Part shown: piece by piece, positions 41,101 through 53,783 of the stretch
Layout of the letters: each line of letters starts with the position of its first letter
Numbering within the stretch: the stretch's first letter is position 1
Assembly: GCA_963989385.1 (NCBI GenBank)
Contig: OZ022500.1
Coordinates: 16,630,460-16,694,459, forward strand
DNA: 64,000 bases
Source of the DNA: Ctena decussata
Lineage: Eukaryota > Mollusca > Bivalvia > Lucinida > Lucinidae
Direction of reading: 5' to 3'
The notes under the pieces: generated by a model
What the model was told of the DNA's origin: nothing
Seen by the model: only the letters and a program-made list of their open reading frames with translations
Databases searched by the model: none
Program-made: the position numbers and the translations under genes

Positions 41101-44100
41101 CCATCATAATTTATATAAATCATGACCTTGTGATGACTTTGACCTAATTTATGACATGGTCAACTTTGGTACGTTAGGCTTTTATATGGGAAAACGCTTA
41201 AACGGTGGATTTCTCAGAAACTATTTAAGTCTATGGTACAATACTTGGTATACATGGTTGACTAAATGACCAGATGAAGATATTATGTCACTATAGGTCA
41301 AGGTCATTCCGTCGGACCATCCGTCGTCAAGATTTTCAAACATCTTCTCCTCTGAAACCACTGGGCCGATTGAAGCCAAATTTCATATGGAGTCTCAGTG
41401 GGATAGGAGAACAAAAGTTTATATATTTGGTCCAGGTCACATGACCAAGATGGCCGCCATGCCCATATATGGTAAAAACCCTTCAAAAATCTTCTTCTCC
41501 AGAACCTAAAGGCCTTTGACCTTGAAACTTGGTGTGTAGCATCGGGCATGCGGGCCCATCAAAGTTTATATAAATCATGACCTTGCGTTGACCTTGACCT
41601 AATTTACGGCATGGTCAACTTTGGTACGTTAGGCTTTTATATATGGAAAACGCTTAAACAGTGGATTTCTCAGAAACTATTTAAGTCTATGGTACAATAC
41701 TTGGTATATATGGTCGACTGAATGACCGGATGAAGCTATTATGTCACTAAAGGTCAAGGTCATTCCGTCGGACCATCCGTTGTCAAATTTTCAAACATCT
41801 TCTCCTCTGAAACCACTAGGCCGATTGAAGCCAAATTTCATATGGAGTCTCAGTGGGATGGGGGAACGAAAGTTTATACCCGGGGTCTGGGTCACATGAC
41901 CGAGATGGCCACCATGCCCATATATGGTAAAAACCCTTCGAAAATCTTCTTCTCTCGAACCAAAAGGCCTATGACCTTGAAACTTGGTATGTAGCATTGG
42001 GCATGTGGGCTTATCTTAATTTATACAAATCATGACCTTGCGTTGACCTTGACCTAATTTACGACATGGTCAACTTTGGTACGTTAGGCTTTTATATGGG
42101 AAAACGCTTAAACAGTGGATTTCTCAGAAACTATTTAAGTATTAGGTACAATACTTGGTATACATGGTCGACTAAATGACCAGATGAAGATATTATGTCA
42201 CTAAAGGTCAAGGTCATTCCATGGGACCATCCGTCGTCAAGATTTTCAAACATCTTCTCCTCTGAAACCACTGGGCCGATTGAAGCCAAATTTCATATGG
42301 AGTCTCAGTGGGATGGGAGAACGAAAGTTTATACCCGGGGTCTGGGTCACATGACCAAGATGGCCACCATGCCCATATATGGATCTAGTTATCTTGGCTA
42401 AAGGTCGTTTGTCTGTAATGTGTCAACATTTTCAAAGGACTTCTCCTCTGAAACTACTGGGCAGATTTCAATTTAATTTCAAATGCAGCCTTCAGGCAAA
42501 GCGGGAAACAAAGTTTATATATTCGGTCCACTCACATGACCAAGATGGCCACCATGCCCATATAATGACAAAAACCTTGAAAAATCTTCTTCTCCAGAAC
42601 CACTGGGCCTATTGCCTTGAAACTTGGTATCTAGCAACTGGGACTGTAGTACTACCAATTTTATATAAATTGAGCATATACTGACAGGTGAGCGATCGTT
42701 GCCCTTGGGCGACTTGTTTAAAAACTTGTTTTCTCTACTTTTTGCCAGTTAAATGACCCAATATATGCACATCAACCCGAACTTTATTACCAAATGTGAA
42801 GGTTGAACCGCTTTTTACAGTGATTTGAGTTTAGACGTTTTTACCACTGATAGGACTATGGAGACTTTAACAGTCAAAATCCAGTGAAATGTTTTGAAAC
42901 ACTTGATAACGGAAGTGGGTCTGCGGAGTAGACATCCCTACATTGGCATACCCGATAACGAACAGTGCATGAACAGATGCATTTCACTTTGGATACTGGG
43001 GTGGCCATCAAATTGTTTTCAGTCACCCAAGAATTAATAGTTAAAATCCAGTGAAATTTTCTGATATCCTTGATAAAAAATAGCCTTCGACAGATTTATA
43101 AGGAAAAATGTTATATAACATTCAAATAGATAACTTTCTGTCACTCCTAATTAAATTTTATGCACTGTTTTTAAAATGCCAGCTGTAAGACAGATACAGA
43201 AAATTTGTAACTTTAAGACCATACTATAATTTCCAGATGGTACTACAAACAGCATGTCAGTGATAAAACAACATTATAACCAACATTCTGTTCTTATTCC
43301 TGTTGCGCATGGAGGAATCTCTTAACGCAAAAATGAAATATCTTGCATAAACTGCAGGGCTGCTATGAATTATTTATCAAAGCCATAGACAATTATAGTA
43401 TTTCCCACCTTGAAAAGACGTATGTCATAGAACCCCGGTGGAATCTTCTCAATGAAGAGATCCTACAACAAAATGCTCCAGTCGGTTTAAAATCTCAACC
43501 CAAAAATTAAAGACGATCATGGACCATACATTACTGGAGGTTTGAAATGTAACACTAACTGCAACCTTTAGTTCAGTTTTATATACCTGTATGGCCAAAA
43601 CAGAAAATACATGTATTGCAGAACCTAGCTAGAAGAAACAAAATAATGGATAAAGCATAACCATAGGTAAAAGGTTTCCCATAGACTAATAGCCGTAGGG
43701 GCAGTGGGGGTTAGAGACCTACTGTATCTTGGGCACAGCAGATGAAAGGCGGAGCCCAACCCTCTCCTTTCGCTGCCTTATCCTTCCCTGATTCGAAAAA
43801 GGTACCCATTTACTGCTGGGTTGACGGAGTCGTCGGATGGCAACGGTGAGCCGCCGTGTCATGACCTTCCGGCGACTTTCTGCACCATAACCAAGCGTCT
43901 CTAACCACTCGACCATAGTGCCTCTCTATATAACCATAAACCTAACACTAAAAATGGGCCCACTATGAAGTTGAAATAAAGGAGCATAACTTTGTCTTCA
44001 ATACACCAACTTTTCTCTCTATAATTTATAACACGCTACAGCAAAACGAGGAGCTGTAATGTTGCAAACATGAACAGGGTTTAGATGCACATTCCTGGGA

Positions 44101-47100
44101 CATGATTAGCATCATTTCCTAGCTACAGACACATTTCTGTGAAAATGGCCTGGTAACAAACAATAAGATCAGTATAGGTATACAGATACGCGATGAATAC
44201 CATACTACTAGAGATGGGCATTTTCCGAAAATAGTCAAAGAATATGATTATATGCTGTCTATAATATTTCAATCTTCATTTTAGCAGGGACAGTATGCTT
44301 CAGTGTCAGATTTGAGATTAATTTTAGGAACAGTGTTAGATTAAAGCAAAGAGGGGTTTACTAGCAGGCGATTGGGCCTATCCATACACCGTTTGATATT
44401 TTGGTCATGGGTAAACTAATGATACCGAGGCAGAAATCTCATCCCAGCACAAAATTATAGTCTACTGCAGTTTGGAAGAGTTGTTAAAGTAATATTTAAT
44501 ATAAGAAGATTCAAAAACTTGCAAAATTAACATTTTTCCTCAAAGTAAAAATCACTTACCATAGTTTTGCGCTCAGTGATTTTAAGCTATGTACAAATTT
44601 CGTGAACGCAAAACTATTGTAATTGCAGAAAAACTGCAGTTACAATAGTTTTGCGCTCAGCCCAAAAATGGTGAATATTTTTTGTCATCAAATAACTTAA
44701 TAACTATTAAGTCTTGAATGCCAATTTTTTGTACACAGGTGTAAATGGTTAAAAATAACACTTTTATGAAATTAAAGTATTTTTGATAAAAATGTAGTTA
44801 CCATAGTTTTGCGCTCAGCAGACGATATGGAAGCGGTACACGGCAGTCAGATGCCATTTTTTTTTTTTTTTTTTTTTTATGATTTGTCAACTGGCAACTG
44901 GCAGCCAGATGCAAATTCAAATTGAGAGTGTCTAAAACGATAAAATCTATATAGGAAACCGGCAAACGACATCCAGTATCAATTCGCAAATTCTTGTGAA
45001 CTGGCAATAGGCAACTGGTAGTCAGATGCCAACTCGATTTGAGAGTGTTTAAGACGATTTAAACTGAATAAGAAACCGTCAAACGACACCCAGATGCCAA
45101 TTCGCTAATTCTTGTCAACTGGCAACTGGCATTCAGATGCCAATTCAATTTTTGACGGTTTAAGACGATTAAAGCTACATATGGAACCGGTACACGGCAG
45201 CCATATGCCAATTCGAAATTTTTTATGATTTGTCAACTGGCAACCAGATCCGAATTCGTATTGAGATTGTCTAAGACGATAAAGGCTAAATAGGAAACCG
45301 GCAAACGAAATCCAGATGCCAATTCGCAAATTCTTGTGAACTAACAATTGGCAACTGGTAGTCAGATGCCAATTCGATTTGATAGGGTATCAGACGATTA
45401 AAGCTACATAGGAAAGCGGCAAACGGCAGTCAAATTCGCTAATTCTCCTGAACTGGCAACTGGCAGTCAGATGCCAATGCGATTTGAGAGTGTTAAAGAC
45501 AATTAAAGCCATGTAGGAAATCGGCAAACGGCAGACAGATGCCAATTCGATTTTTTTTCAAATTGGCAACTGGCAGTCAGATGCCAATTCGATTTGAGAG
45601 GGTTTATGCCGATTGAAGCTAAATAGAAAACCGGCAAACGACATCCAGATGCGAATTCGCAAATTCGTGTGAACTGGCAACAGGCAGTCAGATGCCAATT
45701 CGATTTGAGAGGTTTTCAGACGATTAAAGCTACATATGAAACCGTTAAACGGCAGCCAGATGCCAATTCGATTTTTTTTTTATGATTTGTCAACTGGCAA
45801 CTGGCTAGATGCAAATTCGAAATTAGAGTGTCTAAGACGATAAAAGCTAAATAGGGAACCGGCAAACCAATACCAATTCGAATATTCTTGTCAACAGATA
45901 CCAATTCGCAAATTCTTGTCAACTGGCAACTGGCAGTCAGATGCCAATTCGATTTTTAGACGGTTTCAGACCATTAAAGCTACATAGGACACCGGCGAAC
46001 GGCAGCCAGATGCCAATCCGGTAATTCTACTGAACTGGGAACTGGGAACATGCCAACTCCATTTAAGAGTGTTTAAGACGATTAAAGCTACATAGAAAAC
46101 CTGTGAACGGCAGTCAGATGCCAATTCGAAAATTCTATGAATGGTCAACTGGCAACTGGCAGCCAGATGCAAATCGATTTGACAGGGTTTACGACGATGA
46201 AAGCAACTTAGGGAAAACCGGCAAACGGCAGCCAGGTGAATTTCTTATGAACTGGCAACTGGCAGCCAGATGCCAGTTCGATTTGAGAGTGTTAAAGAAG
46301 ATTAAAGATATATAGGAAAACGGTAAACGGCAGCAGGATGCCAATTGGAAATTTATAATGAATTGTCAGCTGGCAACTGGCAGCCTGATGCCAATTCGAA
46401 TTGAGAGTTTCTAAAACAATAAAAGCTAAATAGGAAACCGGCAAACGACATCCAGATGCCAATACGCAAATTCTTGTGAACTGGCAAATGGCAATCAGAT
46501 GCTAATTCGATTTGAGACGGAATTGCCTTATCCCCTTTCGATTCGAATTGGTATCTGTATGCCAGTTGACAGTTGCCAGTTCAGAATTATCGAATTGCCA
46601 TCTGGTTGAAGATTGCCGGTTTCCTATGTAGCTTTAATCGTCTGAAACCGTCTCAAATCGAATTGGAATCTGACTGCAAGTTGCCAGTTCACAAGAATTT
46701 GCGAATAGGCATCTGGATGTCTTTTGATAATTTCCTATGTAGATGAAATCGTCTAAAACACTCAAATCGAATTTGCATGTGACTGCCAGTTGCCAGCTTA
46801 CAATTCATAAAATTTTTCGAATTGACATCTGGCTGCCGTTTATCTGTATCCTTTGTAGCTGTAATCGTCTTAAAACCCCTCTAATCGAATTGGCATCTGG
46901 CTGCCATTTGCCAATTCAGAAGAATTAGCGAACTGGCATTTGGCTGCCTTTTGCCGGATACCTATTTAGCTTTAATCGTCTTAAATCCTCTCAAATCCAA
47001 TTGGCCTCTGGCAGCCACTTGCCAGTTCAGTAGAATAAGCGAATTGGCATCTGGCTGCCGTTTGCCGATTCCCGACATGTTGGCAGTTGAGCAGTTGAGT

Positions 47101-50100
47101 AGAATTGGTGAATTGGCATCTGGCTGCCGTTTGCCGGTTTCCTATGTAGATTTAATCGTCTGAAAGCGTCTCAAATCGAATTGGCATCTGACTGTCAGTT
47201 GCAAGTTCACAAGAATTTGCAAATTGGCATCTGGATGTCGTTTGTCGGTTTCCGATTCAGTTTAAATCGTCTTAAACACTCTCAAGTCGAATCGGCATCT
47301 GACTGCCAGTTGCCAATTGCCAGTATACAAGTATTTGCGAATTGGCATCTGGCTGTCGTTTTAAGGTTTCCTATTTAGCTTCTATCGTCTTAGCTCTCTC
47401 AATTCATATTGGCATCTGGCTGCCAGTTAGTTGCCAGTTGACAATTCATAAACATTTTCGAATTGGCATCTGGCTGCCGTTTGCCGATTTCCTACATGGC
47501 TTTAATTGTCATTAACACTCTCAAATCGAACTGGTATCTGACTGCCAGTTGTCAGTTGCCAGTTCAGGAGAATTAGCGAATTTGCATCTGACTGTCGTTT
47601 GCCGGTTTCCTATGTAGCTTTAATTCCCTATCAAATCGAATTGGCATCTGACTGGCAGTTACCAGTTCACAAGAATTTGCGAATTGGCATCTACATGACG
47701 TTTGCCGGTATCATATTTAGCTTTTACCGGCATTAACCCTCTCAAAACAAATCGGCATCTGGCAGTTGACAATTCATTAAAAAAAAATTCGAATTGGCAT
47801 CTGGCTGCCGTTTACCGATTTCCTATGTAGCTTTAATCGTCTTTACCACCCTCAGATCGAATTGGCATCTGGCTGCCAGTTGCCAGTTGACAATTCATAA
47901 ATATTTTCAAATTGGCATCTGGCTGCCGTTTGCCGGTTTCCTATGTTGCATTAATCGTCTTTAACCCATTCAAATCGAATTGGCATCTGGCTGTAAGTTG
48001 CAAGTTGCCAATTCGCAAGCATTAGAGAACTGGCATCTGTCTTCCGTTTGCCGGTTTCCTACATGGCTTTAATTGTCTTAAAAACATTCATGAATCGAAT
48101 TTGCATCTGACTGAAAATTTTCAGTTGCCAGTTCAGTAGAATTAGCGAATTGGCATCTGGCTGCCGTTTTCCGGTTTGCGATGTAGCTTTAATCATCTGA
48201 AACCGTCTCAAATCGAATTGGCATCTGACTGCCAGTTGCAAGTTCACAAGAATTTGTGAATTGGCATCTGAATGTCGTTTGCCGGTTTCCTATATAGCGT
48301 TAATCGGCATAAACCCTCTCAAATCGAATTGGCATCTGGCTGCCAGTTGCCAGTCGACAATTCATAAAAATTTCGAATTGGTATCTGGCTGCCGTTTACC
48401 GGTTTCCGAAGTAGCTTTAATCGTCTAAAACACTCTCAAGTCAAATTGGCATCTCGCTGCCAGTTGCCGGTTGTCAGTTTAGTAGAATAGGCGAATTGGC
48501 ATCTTTCTGCCGTTTGCCGGTTTCCTATGTAGCTTTAATCGTGTGAAACCGTCTCAAGTCGAATTGGCATCTGAATGCCAGTTGCCAGTTGCCAGTTCAC
48601 AAGACTTTTCGTATAGGCATCTGAATATCATTTGCCGGTTACCTTTTAGCTTTTATTGTCTTAAACACTCTCAGCTCGAACTGGCATTTAGCTGCCAGTT
48701 GCCAGTTGACAATTCATAAATATTTTCAAATTGGCATCTGGCTGCCGTTCACCGGTTTCATATGTACCTTTAATCGTTTAAACACTCTCAAATCGTATAG
48801 GCATCTGTCTGCCAGTTGCAAGTTTACAATTCATAAAAATTTTCGAATTGGCATCTGGCTGCCGTTTACCGGTTGCCTATGTAGCTGTCATCGTCTTAAA
48901 ACCTCCCCAATCGAATTTGCATCTTGCTGCCAGTTGCCAGTTCTCAAGAATTAGCGAATTGGCATCTAGCTGCCGTTTGCCGGGTTTCGACATGGTTTCA
49001 ATTGTCTTAAAGACTCTCAAATCGAATTGGCATCTGCCTGCCAACTGGCAGTTTAGTAGAATTGTTGAATTGGCATCTGGCTGCCGTTTGCCGGTTTCCT
49101 ATGTAGCTTTAATCGTCTGAAAGCGTCTCTAATCGAATTGGCATCTGACTGCCAGTTTCCAGTTCACAAAAATTTGCGAATTGGCATCCTGATGTCGTTT
49201 GTCGCTTTCCCTTTCAGTTAAAATCGAAACACTCTCAAGTCGAAGTGGCATCTGACTGCCAATTGCCAATTGCCAGTTCACAAGAATTTGCGAATTGGCA
49301 TCTGGATTTCGTTTGCAGGTTTCCTATTTAGCTTTCATCGTCGTAGACACTCGCAATTCGAATTGGCATCTGGCTGCCAGTTGCCATTTGACAATTCACA
49401 AAAAATTTCGAACTGGCATCTGGCTGCCGTTTTATGTTTCCTGTGTAGCTTTAATCATCTTAAACCCCCACAAATCGAATTGGCATCTGAATTGGCCTGT
49501 TGCCAGTTGCCAGTTCAGGAGAATTAGCGAACTGGCATCTGGCTGCCATTTGCCGGTATCCTATGTAGCTTTAATCATCTGAAACCCTCTGAAATCGAAT
49601 TGGCATCTGACTGCCAGTTGCCAGTTGACAATTCATAAATATTTTCGAATTGGCATCTGGCCGCCGTTCACGGGTTTCATATGTACCTTTAATCGATTTA
49701 AACACTCTCAAATCGAATTGGCATCTGGCTGCCAATTGCCAGTTTCCAGTTCAGTAGAATTAGCGAATTGGCATCTGGCTGTCATTTGCCGGTTTCCGAT
49801 GTAGCTTTAATCGTCCGAAACCGTCTCAAATCGAATTGGCATCTGACTGCCAGTTGCCTGTTCACGAGAATTTGCGAATAGGCATCTGGATGTCGTTTTA
49901 TGATTTCCTTTTTAGTTTAAATCGTCTAAAATATTCTCAAATCGAATAGGCATCTGTCTGCCAGTTGCAAGTTTACAATTCATAAAAATTTTCGAATTGG
50001 CATCTGGCTGCCGTTTACCGGTTGCCTATGTAGCTGTCAATGTCTTAAAACCTCCCCAATCGAATTTGCATCATGCTGCCAGTTGCCAGTTCTCAAGAAT

Positions 50101-53100
50101 TAGCGAATTGGCATCTAGCTGCCGTTTGCCGGGTTCCGACATGGTTTCAATTGTCTTAAAGACTCTCAAATCGAATTGGCATCTGCCTGCCAGCTGGCAG
50201 TTCAGTAGAATTGGTGAATTGGCATCTGGCTGCCGTTTGCCGGTTTCCTATGTAGCTTTAATCGTCTGAAAGCGTCTCAAATCGAATTGGCATCTGACTG
50301 CCAGTTGCCAGTTCACAAGAATTTACGAATTGGCATCCTGATGTCGTTTGTCGCATTCCTTTTCAGTTAAAATCGAAACACTCTCAAGTCGAATTGGCAT
50401 CTGACTGCCAGTTGCCAATTGCCAGTTCACAAGAATTTGCGAATTGGCATCTGAAAGTCGTTTGCAGGTGTCCTATTTAGCTTTCATCGTCGTAGACACT
50501 CTCAAATCCAATTGGCATCTGGCTGCCAGTTGCCATTTGACAATTCATAAAAAAAATCGAACTGGCATCTGGCTGCCGTTTTCATGTTTCCTGTGTAGCT
50601 TTAATCATCTTAAACCCTCACAAATCGAATTGGCATCTGACTGCCTGTTGCCAGTTGCCAGTTCAGGAGAATTAGCGAACTGGCATCTGGCTGCCATTTG
50701 CCGGTTTCCTATATGGCTTTAATCATCTGAAACCCGCTGAAATCGAATTGGCATCTGACTGCCAGTTGCCAGTTGCCAGTTCACAAGAATTTGCGAATTC
50801 GCACCTGCATGTCGTTTGCCGGTTTCCTATTTAGCTTTAATCGGCATAAACCCTCTCAAATAGAATTGGCATCTGGCTGCCAGTTGCCAGTTGACAGTTC
50901 ACAAGAATTTGCGAATTGGCATCTGGCTGCCAGTTACTAATTGACTAGATTCTGCGAATTTGGCATCTTGATGCCGTTTGCCAGTTGCCTATTCACCTGG
51001 TATGCTCTAAAACCCTGTCGAGTCGAATTGGCATCTGGCTGCCTGTTGCCAGTTGTCAATTCACTTGAATTAGCGAATTGGCATGTGGCTGCCGTTTGCC
51101 AGTTACCTATTCAGCTGTAAAAGCATCTCAAATCGAATTGGCATCTAGCTGCCAGTTGCCTGTTGCCAATTCGCGAGAATTGGCAAATTGGCATCTAGAA
51201 TGTGAAGTTAGCTGCCATTTGCCAATTGCCGATTGAATAGGCAAATGGCAACTGGCAACTGGCAGCCAACTTCACGAACATTTGCCTACCCTGTATTTAA
51301 TAAATGCGTCCAGTGTACATTTACTTTGTACATGGTTGAACATTGAGAAAAAGCTACCGTTTTCATCTGGGCCCAGGTTCACAATCACACCTTAAGAGAT
51401 AAGGAATACCTTAAAGTAAGGTTTTACCTTAAAGTGGTTAAAAATGAGTCTTGACAGCACCTTAGCGATAAGGTATTCCTTAACTTTAGGAAAAATCTTA
51501 AATTTTTTAAGGTTGGTCCGTATCAACTTTAACTTTTTAAGGAACTCCTTAACTCTCTATATACGTGTATGCGTAAACAATGGCGAACGACTTTTTTAAA
51601 TGTGAAAATAAATGAATAATTAATTCATTAAAGCCCTTTATGTTCTAGAAAATATTAAAAAACTATCATTGCATTTATTTTAATTAATTAGCGTAAACCT
51701 ATATTTCATTTTGAACTAGAACAAGTGAGCAGGGTTTACGTTGCCCCACGGCCATGGCCATTGCAAAATGACACCAAACTTGAAACACACAAGTTTCACA
51801 CATATATGATACAAATTTTTAAGTATGTGCTACAGTACATCCAAAGGATTTCAACTTATCTTCTGCAGCCTACAAATAAACCTAATAGTTAACATATCAA
51901 ACGGTTCAACTGAAGGATAATATAAATAGACTTATACATGTAGCAGAACTTTGATGCAAAGGTTTCAGTATATAACCTTGACCTTATGTCAGCAGTATCA
52001 AGATGATGACACCTGTTACAACCCAGAAATAAACCAAGACACATATCATAAGGTCACTGAAGAATATGGGAATAGTAATCTTATCTTAAAACATGGAAAA
52101 GCTGAAGTCTGTGATTCTGACCTCTAGGTGAAGGCACGTGCGAAGATTTTCAGACCAACATCTTCTATCATGCCAAACAGAACCAAACTCAACAAAAGGT
52201 TGCGATGATATGAGATCTCAAAAACTTTAACGTATCTATAGTTCTATTCGTGATAAAAACGTCTAAACTCAAATCATTGTAAAAAGCGGTTCAGCATTCG
52301 CAATTGGTAATAAAAAGTGGGTTGACGCGCATATATTGAGTCATATAACCGGTAAAAAGGAGAGAAAACAAATTTTTGAAAAATAACAGTTCACTCCACA
52401 AAATACAATTTCCTGGTCTGGTTTCCCGTCTAGCAATGCTATTTAAACATAGGCGGAATAGTGATTGGGGCTCCACGCCTGTACATTGTATTTTTACCAT
52501 TTAATTGAACTTATTGAAATCGAAAGTAGGTCATTTTAGTTGCCAACTAAAATGACACAAATAAGTTTTTAAACTCTTTTTATGTGAAACTCAAGGATGT
52601 TTTACTTGTTTTAAGCTGGCTAATCACGATCATTTACAATGACGAAACTATAGCGAGAGGCTTGCAGCGATACCTCGAGATAAAATGTTTCATGCTGATA
52701 GAGCAATAGGGCCTTTAACATGAAAAAGTCAAAGCCCGTGACCTTGATCTCTAGGTCAGAGACATGAGTCGGGGTGGAACAGAATAAAACTTTGGACAAA
52801 TATAAACCAAAATATAAACCCAACCCAACAAAGAGTTTGAATTAATATCAAGTTCTTAAAAACTTTACCATAAAACTTCAACACTAAAAAGTCAATTTCC
52901 GTGACCTTGATCGCTAGGTCATAGACATGTATGGGTGGTATAGAATTTGGAGCTACATCTATCATTTTGCCTGAATTAATGGATATCCAAAAATACAGCA
53001 AATTATTGCATATCCATAATTCGCTTAGGATTTCCAAAATGGATATCCATAAAATGAATTATGAATATCAATAATTTGATTTATTGATATCCATTATTCG

Positions 53101-53727
53101 ATTTCTGGAATATCCAAAAATCTGCTGATTTGTTTGGCTATCAAAACATCGAATTATAGATATCCATAAATCCAACCATCGATATCCAATATTATGCTGT
53201 TTTTGGATATGTATATTTCCAATTATGGAGCCCGGAAGCTCAGTATATTAAGTGCTGGCCTGCTGGTCTAGCGGTCCCGGGTTCGAGCCCGGCTGGAGGC
53301 GGGAATCTTTTCAATCATAAACGGGGTTCCATTACACACAGCCTTTCATTATGATTCACCCATCGTCCTGATATGACTGAAATACTGTTAAAAAGGACGG
53401 AAAATCGCAAGTCATCCGTCCATCCATCATTATGCCAAATACAAACCAAATCCAAGAAAGGACGTGGACCTCAAAAACTCTAATGCAAATGCTAACTTAC
53501 GGATTGACAGACGGACGAACGGACAACGGGCAAAATGTATATGCCCCATGTCATACTTCGTATGCCTGAGGTATAAACATATTGCTACTTAAAATATGTA
53601 AACTTTGGCGTATAATGTTTGGTATTGCCAAAAGAGAATCACCTATAGCATGCGCCTGGGTAGTTCGAGCTCTATAAAGGTTATGGATAGTTTGTCAACT
53701 TTGACAAAGTGAATCTCTGTGTGTGTG

Positions 53728-53783
<56 letters not shown>

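Larger units (their letters stand above)
38132..44827. mobile_element. 6.7-kb TIR element with subterminal GAGCGCAAAACTA motifs
   Basis: The ends ATCGTCT(A/G)CTGAGCGCAAAA.. form 39-bp inverted repeats with one mismatch. The motif GAGCGCAAAACTATGGTAA (either orientation, variants allowed) occurs about four times within 280 bp of each end: near 38141, 38347, 38370, 38402 and near 44554, 44600, 44640, 44792. The element splits the satellite array. No transposase ORF recognised; the interior has a C(19) tract at 39251, unique AT-rich DNA and nested insertions. The target duplication is short and AT-rich but not resolvable. Confidence 0.82.

Noticed and set aside
46743..50722. Plus-strand ORFs with the same LPVSYVALIV motif
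   Set aside because: They are the same satellite read in the inverted arm.
53240..53310. Functional tRNA gene
   Set aside because: Only the T-arm/box-B region pairs well; the acceptor stem does not, and a SINE-like tail follows.
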